Assembly (NCBI GenBank): GCA_003165615.1
Contig: PLWR01000071.1
Coordinates: forward strand, 2,599-11,554
Reading direction: 5' to 3'
Source of the DNA: Acidobacteriota bacterium
GTDB taxonomy: Bacteria > Acidobacteriota > Terriglobia > UBA7540
Length of the DNA: 8,956 nucleotides
Shown: positions 1 through 8,311 of the stretch, one piece after another
Numbering within the stretch: position 1 is the first letter of the stretch
How the letters are laid out: every line of letters begins with the position of its first letter
Notes under the pieces: model-generated
Seen by the model: only the letters and a program-made list of their open reading frames with translations
Databases searched by the model: none
What the model was told of the DNA's origin: nothing
Program-made: the position numbers and the translations under genes

Positions 1-506
1 CCTTCAGCCACAAGCATCACGTTACCGACGATGGCATCGATTGCCGTTATTGCCACACCTCCGTGGAAAAATCGGGATTCGCGGGCCTGCCCACCACCCA
101 CACCTGCATGACGTGCCACTCCAAATTATGGCTGAACAGTTCCATGTTGCAGCCCGTGCGCGTGAGTTACGCCACCGATGTTTCGCTGCAATGGACGCGC
201 GTCAACGCCGTGCCGGATTTCGTTTACTTCGACCACAGCATTCATGTGAACAAGGGAATCGGCTGCACGACGTGCCACGGGCCGATTGGCGAGATGCCGC
301 TTACCTATCGCGCCAATACGCTTTACATGCGCTGGTGCCTCGATTGCCACAATCACCCGGAGCTCCACGTGCGCCGCAAGGAAGACGTTTTCAAAGCCGA
401 TTATGTGGAACCTCCCAACCAACTTGCCCTGGGCCGGCAACTGGTGAAGGAGTACAAAATCAAGGAACCGAAACTCATTACGGATTGCTACACCTGTCAC
501 CGGTAG
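1..506 (+). CDS. actA: ActA, pentaheme cytochrome c subunit of ACIII (5'-partial)
   Basis: The frame is open from base 3 and ends at TAG 504-506. Five CXXCH heme c motifs are seen: CRYCH (42-56), CMTCH (105-119), CTTCH (264-278), CLDCH (336-350) and CYTCH (486-500). This matches the five hemes known for ActA, so all heme sites lie in the window and only the N-terminal membrane anchor and a short stretch before the first heme are missing. Segments such as FSHKHHV, DFVYFDHSIHVNKGIGCTTC and MRWCLDCH are typical of the family and supply candidate distal His ligands. In ACIII, ActA sits on the periplasmic face and carries electrons from the ActB iron-sulfur chain toward ActE or an external acceptor. 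The gene is followed by actB, as in known act operons. Internal ATG starts (for example at 63) are not real starts because the first heme motif lies upstream of them. Confidence 0.95.
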   Translation, partial: FSHKHHVTDDGIDCRYCHTSVEKSGFAGLPTTHTCMTCHSKLWLNSSMLQPVRVSYATDVSLQWTRVNAVPDFVYFDHSIHVNKGIGCTTCHGPIGEMPLTYRANTLYMRWCLDCHNHPELHVRRKEDVFKADYVEPPNQLALGRQLVKEYKIKEPKLITDCYTCHR

Positions 507-657
507 GAAGGTGACACGATCGAAACTCGAAATTCGAAAATCGAAATTCAGTGCCGGGCTCGCGAGTTTCCAGTTTCGAATTTCGAGTTTCGGGTTTCGA
601 ATCGCGAGTTTCGGTTGGTCGTGCGACCTGAAACCTGGCACCTGGCACCTAAGACCT
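507..657. repeat. Repeat-filled actA-actB gap with 18-bp perfect inverted repeat
   Basis: The gap is built from short recurring words: GAAATTCGAAA-type words on one side, TTTCGAATTTCGAG-type words on the other, then tandem CCTGGCA units (CCTGGCACCTGGCACCT) just before the actB ATG. GAAACTCGAAATTCGAAA at 522-539 is the exact reverse complement of 574-591, with a 34-base spacer, so a strong stem-loop is possible. The reading frame of actB happens to stay open here back to a GTG at 511 and would encode a low-complexity peptide (RISSFGFRI). That composition is unlike any ActB leader, so the region is best read as non-coding. Similar word-like intergenic repeats are, from general familiarity, common in Verrucomicrobiota and some other environmental phyla. 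A function as mRNA-stabilising stem is possible but unproven. Confidence 0.85.
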
Positions 658-3600
658 ATGCAACGCAAGTCAAAAGTCGGCAAACCTCTCGATCTCGTGC
701 AAATCCAGGCGAAGCTGGAGCAGTCGGCGGAAAAGCGCGTGTGGCGCGGCCTGGAAGAACTGGCGGGTACGCCGGATTATCGCGACTTCCTGGCCACCGA
801 GTTTCCCCATGACCCGCGCGCGGATCAACAAGGTGTGAGCCGGCGCAACATGCTGAAGCTCATGGGGGCGTCCGCGGCGCTGGCGGGTTTGACGGCCTGC
901 ACCAAGCTGCCCGATGCAAAAATCGTTCCCTACGCGCAACAGCAGCCGGAGAATTTTGTCCCCGGCAAACCCCTCTTCTATGCCACCGCCATGCCCCTGG
1001 CGGGGTACGCCACTGGGTTGCTGGTGGAAAGTCACATGGGCAGGCCCACCAAGGTGGAAGGAAATCCCAGCCACCCGGCCAGCCTGGGCGCCGCCAATGT
1101 GATGGCGCAAGCCTCCGTGCTGGGCCTTTACGATCCCGACCGCGCCCAGGTGGTGATTTACCGTGGTCGCATTGGGGACTGGAGCAAGTTCCTCACCGCG
1201 ATGGAACAGCGTCGCGCCGAGCTCCTTGACGCCAAGGGCGCGGGGTTGCGAATTCTGACGGGCATGGTGACTTCGCCCGCGCTCGGTGACCAAATCAAAT
1301 CGGTGCTCGCCCAGTTCCCGCAGGCGAAGTGGCATCAATATGAGCCGTGCAACCGCGACACCGTTTGCGAAGGCGCCAAACTGGCATTCGGCGAGTACGT
1401 CAACACTGTTTATCACTTCGATCAGGCAGACGTCATTGTATCTCTCGACGCGGATTTCCTCAGCACCGGACCGGGCGCAGTTCGATATGCGCGCGACTTC
1501 GCCAATAAGCGCCGCATCACCGGCCCTGAGTCCACGATGAACCGGCTTTACGTGGTGGAAAGCACTCTTACCTCCACGGGAGCGATGGCGGACCACCGCC
1601 AGCCGATGCGCGCGCGTGATGTGGAAGCCTTCGCCCGCGACCTAGCCGCGGAACTGGGTATCAAGGGCTCAAATGCCGGAAGTGGTGTGGCCGGAGGCAA
1701 TTACTTCCCGCCGCCTGGACTTGTGGCTGGATCAAACTGGCTCACGGCGCTCGTGCGCGATCTGCAAAAGCACCGCGGCGCAAGCATCGTGATTGCCGGC
1801 GAACAACAACCGCCCGAGGTCCATGCCCTGGCCCACGCCATGAACGACATTCTGGGCAACGTGGGCAAAACTGTGGACTACATTGCCCCCGTCGAAGCCA
1901 ACCCGGTGAACGCCGCGGAATCAATCAAAGAGCTGGTGACGGACATCCAGGCTGGTCATGTCGATACCCTGTTCATCCTGGGAGTAAATCCGGTTTACGA
2001 CGCTCCCGCGGATTTGCATTTCGCCGATCATCTTCTCAAAGTAAGAACGCGAGTTCACCTCAGCCTTTACGAGGATGAAACCGCCGAACTCTGCCACTGG
2101 CACGTTCCGGAAGCTCACTTCCTGGAATCGTGGGGCGATGCGCGCGCCTTTGACGGCACCGTGAGCATTACCCAGCCGCTTATTGCTCCTCTGTATGATG
2201 GCAAATCAGCGCTTGAAATCCTGGCAGTGCTGGACGGGCATGCGGGATCGACCAGCCATGACGTTATCCGCGGCTATTGGCAGCGGCAAAAGCCCGGAGC
2301 AGATTTCGAGCAGTTCTGGCAGACCTCGCTGAATAACGGTGTGGTGGCGGATTCGGCCCTGACTCCCAAGGCGGTTAAGCTCACAACGTCCGTGCCCACC
2401 ACGGCGGCAAAAGCCAACGCAGGCGGGATGGAAATCGTCCTGCGTCCAGACCCCTCGGTGGGGGATGGCAGCTTCGCCAACAATAGCTGGTTGCAGGAAG
2501 TTCCCAAGCCCATCACCAAGCTGACGTGGGACAACGCCGCGCTGGTCAGTCCCGCCACCTCCCGCAAATTGGGCGTGATCAATGGCGATGTGGTGAAGTT
2601 GAGCAGCAACGGGCAAAGCGTGGAAGCGCCCATCTGGATTACGCCGGGCCAGGCTGATGATTCCCTCACCCTGCACCTGGGTTACGGACGGCGCCGGGCC
2701 GGCCATGTGGGCACGGGCATCGGCTTCAACGCCTACCTGCTCTCGACCACGGGCAATCCCTGGATCAGCAGCGCGGCGGTGGAGAAAACGGGCAAGACTT
2801 ACCAGCTTGTAACCACACAGCACCACCACATCATGGGCAAGGAAGGCGAAGAGCGCGAAGAAGAGAGCGTCGCGGCTCTGCAACGCAAGTTGGTGCGCGG
2901 CGCGACGCTGGAGGAATTTCGCAAGGACCCCGCATTGGGCGAGGAAAACGAAGAAAACGGCCCTTCCATGTATCCGCCCTTCCCGTACAAAGGCAACTCC
3001 TGGGGCATGTCCATCGATTTGAATAGTTGCATCGGGTGCAATGCCTGCATTGTGGCGTGCCAGTCTGAGAACAATATCCCCGTGGTGGGAAAAGACCAGG
3101 TTCGACGCGGCCGGGAAATGCAATGGATTCGCATTGACACCTACTTTGAGGGCGGCCTGGAGAATCCCGGAATATACAACCAGGCGGTCCCCTGCATGCA
3201 TTGTGAGAACGCGCCCTGCGAATACGTTTGCCCGGTGGGAGCCACTGTACACAGCCCCGAGGGGCTGAACGAAATGATTTACAACCGCTGCGTGGGCACG
3301 CGATACTGCTCCAACAACTGTCCCTACAAAGTCCGGCGCTTCAACTTCGAACTTTGGTCTGACTTTACCACGCCCAGCCTGAAGCCGATGCGCAACCCGG
3401 ACGTGACCGTGCGCACCCGCGGGGTGATGGAAAAGTGCACGTACTGCATCCAGCGCATTAACAGGGTCAAGATTGCGGCGGAAAAGGAAGATCGGGAATT
3501 GCAGGACGGGGAGATTCTGACCGCATGCCAGCAGACCTGCCCGGCGCAGGCCATCGTTTTCGGCAACATCCACGACAAGGACAGCCGGGTGGCAAAGATG

Positions 3601-3705
3601 AAAGCGCAACCGCGGAATTACGGGCTGTTGGAGGATTTGAACACGCGGCCACGCACCACCTATCTGGCCAAGCTGCGGAATCCCAACCCGGAGATCAAGG
3701 AGTAA
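658..3705 (+). CDS. actB: ActB, MopB-like / Fe-S fusion subunit of ACIII
   Basis: This is the large periplasmic subunit, 1015 aa from ATG 658. Residues 1-60 form the extended leader typical of the family; a Tat motif SRRNMLK is at 61-67, followed by a hydrophobic stretch ending LTAC (C81). Residues about 85-700 resemble the molybdopterin oxidoreductase fold; ActB is known to carry no Mo cofactor. The C-terminal ferredoxin part binds the clusters: C791/C794/C797/C801 ([11 protein letters not shown]), C846/C849/C854/C858, C878/C884/C888 ([12 protein letters not shown]), C927/C930 and C957/C961. The C878 group lacks one cysteine, as expected for the known [3Fe-4S] cluster next to three [4Fe-4S]. 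ActB takes electrons from quinol oxidised at ActC and passes them to the ActA hemes. The ATG at 658 is preferred over the GTG at 511 because the upstream part translates repeat DNA. No clear Shine-Dalgarno precedes it. It ends three bases before actC. Confidence 0.95.
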   Translation: MQRKSKVGKPLDLVQIQAKLEQSAEKRVWRGLEELAGTPDYRDFLATEFPHDPRADQQGVSRRNMLKLMGASAALAGLTACTKLPDAKIVPYAQQQPENFVPGKPLFYATAMPLAGYATGLLVESHMGRPTKVEGNPSHPASLGAANVMAQASVLGLYDPDRAQVVIYRGRIGDWSKFLTAMEQRRAELLDAKGAGLRILTGMVTSPALGDQIKSVLAQFPQAKWHQYEPCNRDTVCEGAKLAFGEYVNTVYHFDQADVIVSLDADFLSTGPGAVRYARDFANKRRITGPESTMNRLYVVESTLTSTGAMADHRQPMRARDVEAFARDLAAELGIKGSNAGSGVAGGNYFPPPGLVAGSNWLTALVRDLQKHRGASIVIAGEQQPPEVHALAHAMNDILGNVGKTVDYIAPVEANPVNAAESIKELVTDIQAGHVDTLFILGVNPVYDAPADLHFADHLLKVRTRVHLSLYEDETAELCHWHVPEAHFLESWGDARAFDGTVSITQPLIAPLYDGKSALEILAVLDGHAGSTSHDVIRGYWQRQKPGADFEQFWQTSLNNGVVADSALTPKAVKLTTSVPTTAAKANAGGMEIVLRPDPSVGDGSFANNSWLQEVPKPITKLTWDNAALVSPATSRKLGVINGDVVKLSSNGQSVEAPIWITPGQADDSLTLHLGYGRRRAGHVGTGIGFNAYLLSTTGNPWISSAAVEKTGKTYQLVTTQHHHIMGKEGEEREEESVAALQRKLVRGATLEEFRKDPALGEENEENGPSMYPPFPYKGNSWGMSIDLNSCIGCNACIVACQSENNIPVVGKDQVRRGREMQWIRIDTYFEGGLENPGIYNQAVPCMHCENAPCEYVCPVGATVHSPEGLNEMIYNRCVGTRYCSNNCPYKVRRFNFELWSDFTTPSLKPMRNPDVTVRTRGVMEKCTYCIQRINRVKIAAEKEDRELQDGEILTACQQTCPAQAIVFGNIHDKDSRVAKMKAQPRNYGLLEDLNTRPRTTYLAKLRNPNPEIKE
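3697..3702 (+). promoter_or_regulatory. Ribosome binding site deciding the actC GTG start
   Basis: AAGGAG lies inside the last codons of actB, six bases before GTG 3709. It supports the non-ATG start of actC and implies translational coupling to actB. No other start with a comparable site is near. Confidence 0.75.
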
Positions 3706-3708
3706 GTA

Positions 3709-5100
3709 GTGGGAGCGGATGGACTGCAAAATACGCCGCCGGTAGGAGCGAACGTTCCGGTTCTCGCTCCCGGGCACACCTACGCGACGATCACCGACAA
3801 GATCAGCTCCATCGTCCTTTTGCAAAAGACCAAGCGGGGATGGTGGGGCGGTTTCCTGGTCGCGTTGAGCCTCCTTGGGATCCTGCACATTGCGATTGGC
3901 TACCTGCTCACCGTTGGCGTGGGGATTTGGGGAATCAATATCCCTGTCGGCTGGGGTTTTGCCATCGTCAATTTTGTTTGGTGGATCGGAATCGGGCACG
4001 CCGGCACGCTGATTTCCGCCTTCCTTTTGTTGATGCGCCAGGCATGGCGGCAATCCATCAACCGCTTTGCCGAAGCCATGACGCTTTTTGCTGTGGCCTG
4101 CGCCGGCATGTTCCCGCTGCTGCACATGGGCCGCCCGTGGCTGTTCTTCTGGATGATGCCCTACCCTGATACCATGGGGACCTGGCCGCAGTTTCGCAGC
4201 CCGCTGGTTTGGGACGTATTTGCGGTTTCGACCTATGGCACCATCTCGCTGCTGTTCTGGTTTGTGGGCTTGATTCCTGATCTCGCCACGCTGCGGGATC
4301 GCGCCAAAGACCGCGTGTCGCGATTTATTTACGGCGGCCTGGCCATGGGTTGGCGCGGCTCCGCCATGCACTGGCATCGTTACGAAATGGCTTACCTGCT
4401 GCTTGCCGGACTGGCCACGCCCCTGGTGGTTTCCGTGCACACGGTGGTGAGCTTCGATTTCACCCTGGGGGTGATCCCGGGCTGGCACAGCACGATATTT
4501 CCACCCTATTTCGTAGCGGGCGCCATCTATTCCGGTTTCGCCATGGTGGTGACCCTGGCCATACCTCTGCGCAAGTTTTACGGCTTGGAGGCTTTCCTGA
4601 CGCTGCGCCATCTCGATAACATGGCGAAGATCCTGCTGACCACGGGCCTCATTGTGGCATACGGCTACGCGATGGAAATATTCATGGCGTTTTTCAGCGG
4701 GCCCAACACCTATGACCATTACATGATGTTGAACCGGATGACGGGTGCGTATGCTCCCGTTTATTGGAGCTTGATCCTTTGCAATATCGCGATCCCGCTC
4801 ACCACCTTGTGGTTTGCCAGAATCCGCCGGAATGTGGCCGCGCTGTTTGCCATCTCCCTGGTCATCCAGACGGGCATGTGGCTGGAGCGCTTCATTATTG
4901 TGGTCACCAGCCTGCACCACGATTTTATGCCCTCGTCCTGGGCAATGTATTACCCGACCAAGTGGGACTGGGCAGTGTATATGGGTACGATAGGATTGTT
5001 CCTATTCCTCTTCCTGCTGTTCATCCGCTTTCTGCCCATGATCTCGATCTTCGAGATGCGCGGGCTGGCGCATGAACTGAAAGAGAAAGAGGGCAAGTAA
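3709..5100 (+). CDS. actC: ActC, NrfD/PsrC-type quinol-oxidising membrane subunit of ACIII
   Basis: A 463-aa polytopic membrane protein starting at GTG with a good Shine-Dalgarno six bases upstream. The first about 45 residues are soluble, then about eight to ten hydrophobic segments follow (first near 47-69, second near 83-106). Family hallmarks include WWIGIGHAGTLISA around H97, LLHMGRP with H139, WDVFAVSTYG with D169, HWHRYEMAYLLLAGLATPLV from H221, VHTVVSFDF with H244 and D250, and GWHSTIFPPYFVAGAIYSG at 258-276. From memory of ACIII structural work, H139, D169 and an Asp near 250 are the quinol-site and proton-path candidates; I could not check the numbering. ActC oxidises menaquinol or ubiquinol near the periplasmic face and feeds ActB. 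Length is normal. Its stop is followed by a 129-base repeat gap before actD. Confidence 0.95.
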   Translation: MGADGLQNTPPVGANVPVLAPGHTYATITDKISSIVLLQKTKRGWWGGFLVALSLLGILHIAIGYLLTVGVGIWGINIPVGWGFAIVNFVWWIGIGHAGTLISAFLLLMRQAWRQSINRFAEAMTLFAVACAGMFPLLHMGRPWLFFWMMPYPDTMGTWPQFRSPLVWDVFAVSTYGTISLLFWFVGLIPDLATLRDRAKDRVSRFIYGGLAMGWRGSAMHWHRYEMAYLLLAGLATPLVVSVHTVVSFDFTLGVIPGWHSTIFPPYFVAGAIYSGFAMVVTLAIPLRKFYGLEAFLTLRHLDNMAKILLTTGLIVAYGYAMEIFMAFFSGPNTYDHYMMLNRMTGAYAPVYWSLILCNIAIPLTTLWFARIRRNVAALFAISLVIQTGMWLERFIIVVTSLHHDFMPSSWAMYYPTKWDWAVYMGTIGLFLFLFLLFIRFLPMISIFEMRGLAHELKEKEGK

Positions 5101-5130
5101 AGCTGGAAGTGAGGAGTTAGGAGTCACAAG

Positions 5131-5189
5131 CAACCACCCCGCCCTTCGGGCACCCCTCCTTAGTCAAGGATGGAGTCAGGGGGTGGTTG
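5131..5189. repeat. Nested palindrome in the actC-actD gap
   Basis: CAACCACCCC at 5131-5140 is the exact reverse complement of 5180-5189, giving a 10-bp outer stem. Inside are two smaller hairpins: GCCC-TTC-GGGC at 5141-5151, directly abutting the outer stem, and CCTT-AGTC-AAGG at about 5158-5169 with CTCC/GGAG flanks. The RNA could fold as a three-way junction. It is not followed by a U-tract, so an intrinsic terminator is unlikely, and actD to actF depend on transcription passing through. Palindromes of the form ACCACCCC...CGGGCACCCCTCC are, from memory, scattered in many environmental genomes. This may be one copy of a dispersed repeat family. Confidence 0.8.
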
Positions 5190-5229
5190 AGAAACCGGCA
5201 ACTGACGTCCGACTACTGACAACTGACCG
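5190..5229. repeat. CTGAC-word low-complexity leader before actD
   Basis: Three CTGAC words occur at 5202-5206, 5216-5220 and 5223-5227, with ACTGAC contexts, and run directly into the actD ATG. A purine-rich word track (GTGAGGAGTTAGGAG, about 5109-5123) opens the same gap on the other side of the palindrome. No Shine-Dalgarno is visible before 5230. This resembles the word-type filler before actB. Confidence 0.6.
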
Positions 5230-5766
5230 ATGAAGAAACAACCATCTTACGGCTTGATGGCCGAATTCGAGAACACCGAGGACCTGCTGAACGCCGCTCA
5301 TCGCACCTATGCGGAGGGCTATCGCCAGGTAGACGCTTTCACCCCCTTCCCGGTAGAGGGGTTGGCGGAGGCCATCGGCTTTCACAAGACGTATGTGCCC
5401 CTGGTCTGCCTGATCGGCGGGTTGATCGGATGCTCCGGCGGGTTCTTTCTGCAATGGTGGCCCAATGTGATCGGTTATCCGCTGAACATTGGCGGAAGGC
5501 CTTACAACAGTTGGCCGCAGTTTATCCCCATCACCTTTGAGCTGACCGTTCTGTGCGCAGGGTTGGCGACGGTCTTTGGGATGCTGGCGCTGAATGGATT
5601 GCCGACGCCATACCACCCGGTGTTTAACGCGCCAAACTTCGAATTGGCCTCGCGCAATCGATTCTTTCTCTGCATTATGGCGGAGGATCCAAAATACGAC
5701 ACGCAGAAGACGCGCGAGTTCTTACAAAGTTTGAAGGCCCATGAGGTGTCGGAAATTGAAGGGTAG
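5230..5766 (+). CDS. actD: ActD, DUF3341 membrane subunit of ACIII
   Basis: A 178-aa protein with the DUF3341 pattern. An N-terminal soluble part (1-54) contains YGLMAEFENTEDLLNAA and VDAFTPFPVEGL; two transmembrane helices follow at about 55-77 and 98-121. The loop between them, with NVIGYPLNIGGRPYNSWPQF, is typical of the family. The C-terminal part carries the LASRNRFFLCI and AEDPKYD region. ActD holds no cofactor and is a structural subunit of the ACIII membrane arm. The ATG at 5230 gives a full-length family N-terminus, but no Shine-Dalgarno is visible because repeat-like CTGAC words occupy the leader. The gene overlaps actE by 26 bases in another frame. Confidence 0.93.
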   Translation: MKKQPSYGLMAEFENTEDLLNAAHRTYAEGYRQVDAFTPFPVEGLAEAIGFHKTYVPLVCLIGGLIGCSGGFFLQWWPNVIGYPLNIGGRPYNSWPQFIPITFELTVLCAGLATVFGMLALNGLPTPYHPVFNAPNFELASRNRFFLCIMAEDPKYDTQKTREFLQSLKAHEVSEIEG

Positions 5767-6364
5767 CGGCTGGAAAAATCGAACCTGTCAGGCGGGCGCG
5801 CGGTTCGCGCTCGCGGCCCTGGCCGCGGTGTGCGCCGCCGGTTGCCGTGTTGACATGCACGTGCAGCCCAAATTGAAAGCCGACGATGCCAGTACCTTCT
5901 TCCAAGATGGCCGCGCCAACCGCCCGGAGGTTCCTGACACCGTAGCGCGTGGTCACATGCGCACCGACGAATTGCTTTACACCGGCCGTGTGAACGGTGT
6001 GCCGGTTGACCAGTTTCCCTTCCCCATCACGCCGAAGGTGCTGGAACGCGGGCGTGCGCGGTTCAACATCTATTGCTCGCCCTGCCATGATTACACCGGC
6101 AGCGGGCATGGAATGATTGTGCAGCGCGGATTTCCGCCTCCGCCTTCTTACCACCTTGAGCGCCTTCGCCAGGCGCCGGCAGGACATTTCTTTGAAGTCA
6201 TGACCGATGGCTTCGGCACCATGTACAGCTATGCCGGCAGAATTTCTCCGGAAGATCGTTGGGCGATTGTGGCGTATATCCGTGCCCTGCAACGGAGCCA
6301 GCACGCCACGCTCGATGACGTGCCGGCAGGCGAGCGGCAGCAATTGACTAGCGGAGCAAAATGA
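5741..6364 (+). CDS. actE: ActE, monoheme cytochrome c lipoprotein of ACIII
   Basis: A 207-aa protein starting inside the end of actD (26-base overlap, different frame). The N-terminus has a basic stretch, a hydrophobic segment at about 20-33 and a lipobox-like AAGC at 32-35, so C35 is the likely lipidated residue; the -3 position is Ala, not the usual Leu. One heme c motif, C112-S-P-C115-H116, is followed by GSGHGMI and by Met candidates M154 and M161 (FGTMYSYA) for the sixth ligand. The rest, ISPEDRWAIVAYIRALQ, is the normal C-terminal helix of class I cytochromes. ActE carries electrons from the ACIII core toward the oxidase. A weak GAAGG lies 3 bases before ATG 5741. TTG 5756 is a possible alternative start that keeps the signal sequence. 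Confidence 0.93.
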   Translation: MRCRKLKGSGWKNRTCQAGARFALAALAAVCAAGCRVDMHVQPKLKADDASTFFQDGRANRPEVPDTVARGHMRTDELLYTGRVNGVPVDQFPFPITPKVLERGRARFNIYCSPCHDYTGSGHGMIVQRGFPPPPSYHLERLRQAPAGHFFEVMTDGFGTMYSYAGRISPEDRWAIVAYIRALQRSQHATLDDVPAGERQQLTSGAK

Positions 6365-7533
6365 ACACGGCTGAAACATCCATACCGGGAATTGATCGCG
6401 TGGGGAGGACCGCGCTGGTGGTAGGTTTGGCGGCGATGGTCACCTTTGCCGCGTTGGGATTTCGCGACCCCGTGCAGTTCTTCCGGTCCTACCTCTTCGC
6501 CTTCGTTTTCTGGATGGGATTGCCGCTGGGTTGTACCGCCATTCTGATGATTCACAATATGGTCGGGGGCACGTGGGGATTCCCCCTCCGCCGCCCGCTT
6601 GAATCCGGAACCAGGACCTTGCCCCTCATGGCGGTGTTGGTAATCCCCATTCTCTTCCGCTTGCCGGTGCTTTACAGTTGGGCTGATCCCAGCAAAGTTG
6701 AGGCCGATCCCCTGCTGCAATACAAGCACGCTTATCTCAACGTGCCATTTTTCGCCGCCCGCACCGTGATTTTCTTTTCCATCTGGATTCTGATTACTTC
6801 CTTGCTGACCAAGTGGTCGCGCCAGCAGGATGAGACGGGCGAGGCCGACCTCACCCAGCGCTGCCGGAGCCTGAGCGCACCGGGCCTGCTGCTCTTCGGA
6901 CTGACGGTAACTTTTGCCTCCGTGGATTGGGTGATGTCGCTGGAACCGCATTGGACCTCCACCATTTTCGGCATGATTTTTATGGTGAGCGAAGTCCTGG
7001 CCGCGATGTCGCTGATGACGGTGACGGTGATTCGCCTGTCCAAAGAGAAATCGCTCCAGGGTATGGTCACGCCGAAGTTGCTCAACGACTACGGTAACCT
7101 GCTCCTGGTCTTCACCATGTTGTGGGCATACCTCTCCTTCTCGCAGTTCTTGATTATCTGGGGAGCAAACCTGCGGGACGAAGTTCCCTGGTATCTGACT
7201 CGGGCGCGCGGCGGCTGGGCCGGCGTGGCGATTATCCTGATCATCTTCCACTTCGCGGTGCCCTTCCTGCTGTTGCTCACGCGTTTTGTGAAGCGCCGCG
7301 GGGAGACACTGCGCTGGGTGGCGGCGTTGCTCCTGGTCATGAGCCTGGTGGATATCTTCTGGCTCGTAACGCCGGCTTTTGATCACGCCGGACCGGAATT
7401 CCACCCCACGGACTGGCTGGCGATTCTTGGCATCGGCGGATTGTGGCTGTGGCGGTACACCTCGCAATTGCAGGGACGCCCATTGCTGCCGGTTCACGAT
7501 CCGCGGCTGAAGGAATTAATGCAACATGCATGA
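6361..7533 (+). CDS. actF: ActF, second NrfD-like membrane subunit of ACIII
   Basis: A 390-aa polytopic membrane protein joined to actE by an ATGA overlap, with GGAG (6353-6356) four bases before the start. About ten hydrophobic segments are visible. Family hallmarks are MIHNMVGGTWGFPLRRPLE from about residue 63 (H65) and SVDWVMSLEPHWTSTIFG from S187, with D189, E195 and H197. The C-terminal end is WLWRYTSQLQGRPLLPVHDPRLKEL. ActF is the paralogue of ActC; in ACIII it is thought to provide a proton path and not the primary quinol site. Its length is normal and it closes the act cluster. No actG-like gene follows; a repeat-rich gap begins after the stop. Confidence 0.94.
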   Translation: MNTAETSIPGIDRVGRTALVVGLAAMVTFAALGFRDPVQFFRSYLFAFVFWMGLPLGCTAILMIHNMVGGTWGFPLRRPLESGTRTLPLMAVLVIPILFRLPVLYSWADPSKVEADPLLQYKHAYLNVPFFAARTVIFFSIWILITSLLTKWSRQQDETGEADLTQRCRSLSAPGLLLFGLTVTFASVDWVMSLEPHWTSTIFGMIFMVSEVLAAMSLMTVTVIRLSKEKSLQGMVTPKLLNDYGNLLLVFTMLWAYLSFSQFLIIWGANLRDEVPWYLTRARGGWAGVAIILIIFHFAVPFLLLLTRFVKRRGETLRWVAALLLVMSLVDIFWLVTPAFDHAGPEFHPTDWLAILGIGGLWLWRYTSQLQGRPLLPVHDPRLKELMQHA

Positions 7534-7588
7534 AGATGCAAAGGGAGTCGTTAGTGTCTTGAGTTATATGTTCGTTGATTATTCGTGA

Positions 7589-7719
7589 ACCCCCTCACCC
7601 CCGGCCCCTCTCCCCCAAGGGGGCGAGGGGAGAGTTGAACTTACTCCCTCGCCCCCTTGGGGGAGAGGGTGGACCGCAACCGGCGTTCCCACCAGCCGGG
7701 GCGGGACGGGTGAGGGGGT
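7589..7719. repeat. Large GC-rich two-hairpin element after actF
   Basis: The outer arms ACCCCCTCACCC (7589-7600) and GGGTGAGGGGGT (7708-7719) are exact reverse complements of 12 bases. Within them, 7608-7632 pairs with 7644-7667, allowing one bulged base, and each of these arms is itself a hairpin around CCCCC-AA-GGGGG or CCCCC-TT-GGGGG. A second hairpin, CCGGC (7680-7684) with GCCGG (7695-7699), lies in the right half. The gap 7534-7813 otherwise shows no gene. The element could stop RNA decay or Rho at the operon end, but no U-tract follows, so intrinsic termination is not shown. The right half, 7643-7719, recurs inverted at 8414-8490. Confidence 0.85.
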
Positions 7720-7813
7720 CACCCTGGAACAAATAGAAGGGGCGACTTTGATCGCGAACTTCTGACTTAGGACGATAGCGGTTGGTGGCGAGCAACAAAG
7801 GAAAGCGTGCTAC

Positions 7814-8260
7814 ATGTCTGAACCTGTTAAAGGGCCGGAACATCCCCCGCGCTACGAAGACTCCGATGTGAGCGTGAAGCAGTTGTTTGCTTTTGCCGCG
7901 GGAGTGGTGGGATTGGTATTGTTTGGCGTGCTGGCCAGCGCCTTGGTGTTTCACTTCTTTGTTCAGCACACACCCATGGGGCCGCCGGCTTCACCCTTTG
8001 AGGGCGTTCGCACCATGCCACCCGATCTGCGTCTGCAAACTGCGGCGCCCCTTGACCTGAAGCAATATCGCGCTGACCAGGAAAAGATTTTGGGGGGATA
8101 CGGCTGGGTTGACCCCAAGGCCGGCGTAGTAAGGATTCCTGTTGAGCGCGCCATGGATCTACTTCTGCAAAAAGGTTACCCGGTCCGGAGCAGTTCCCCG
8201 AGGGAGGGCGGTGGGGCGAAAACGCCCCGGCCTGCGGCTCCACCGGTGGTGAGGAATTAG
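7814..8260 (+). CDS. Small single-span membrane protein between ACIII and SCO genes
   Basis: A 148-aa protein, function not known to me. Residues 1-22 are polar, one transmembrane helix spans about 24-50 (LFAFAAGVVGLVLFGVLASA), and the rest is soluble and probably periplasmic. The soluble part has PPDLRLQ (69-75), DLKQYRADQEKIL (81-93) and YGWVDPKAGVVRIPVERAMDLL (96-117, split here as YGWVDPKAGVV then RIPVERAMDLL). I recall similar short proteins near ACIII, SCO and oxidase genes in Acidobacteriota and Verrucomicrobiota, which suggests a role in assembly or as an accessory subunit; this is an inference. The last 25 residues are Pro/Ser/Gly rich and likely disordered. The start is supported by AAGGA at 7798-7802, eleven bases upstream. 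No heme or metal motif is seen. Inverted repeat copies stand on both sides. Confidence 0.85.
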   Translation: MSEPVKGPEHPPRYEDSDVSVKQLFAFAAGVVGLVLFGVLASALVFHFFVQHTPMGPPASPFEGVRTMPPDLRLQTAAPLDLKQYRADQEKILGGYGWVDPKAGVVRIPVERAMDLLLQKGYPVRSSSPREGGGAKTPRPAAPPVVRN

Positions 8261-8311
8261 CCGGCACCCGCGAAGGCCGAGGAGAAGTCGAACAGAAATT
8301 CGAAATCCCAG

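Noticed and set aside
41..514. A 157-codon frame overlapping actA
   Set aside because: It lies out of frame with the five heme motifs and has no ribosome site or recognisable domain.
511..657. N-terminal extension of actB from GTG 511
   Set aside because: The added residues translate intergenic repeat DNA, and the extended Tat leader of the family already begins naturally near ATG 658.
2206..4920. A 904-codon open frame on the minus strand opposite actB and actC
   Set aside because: It is antisense to two well-recognised genes, is rich in His/Gln/Arg/Pro as expected from the reverse of GC-rich coding DNA, and shows no family motif.
7589..7719. Intrinsic terminator after actF
   Set aside because: The stem is strong but no T-rich run follows either arm, so only a structural repeat is claimed.
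7740..7813. Promoter for the small membrane-protein gene
   Set aside because: TTGATC near 7748 resembles a -35 box, but no convincing -10 box at proper spacing was seen.
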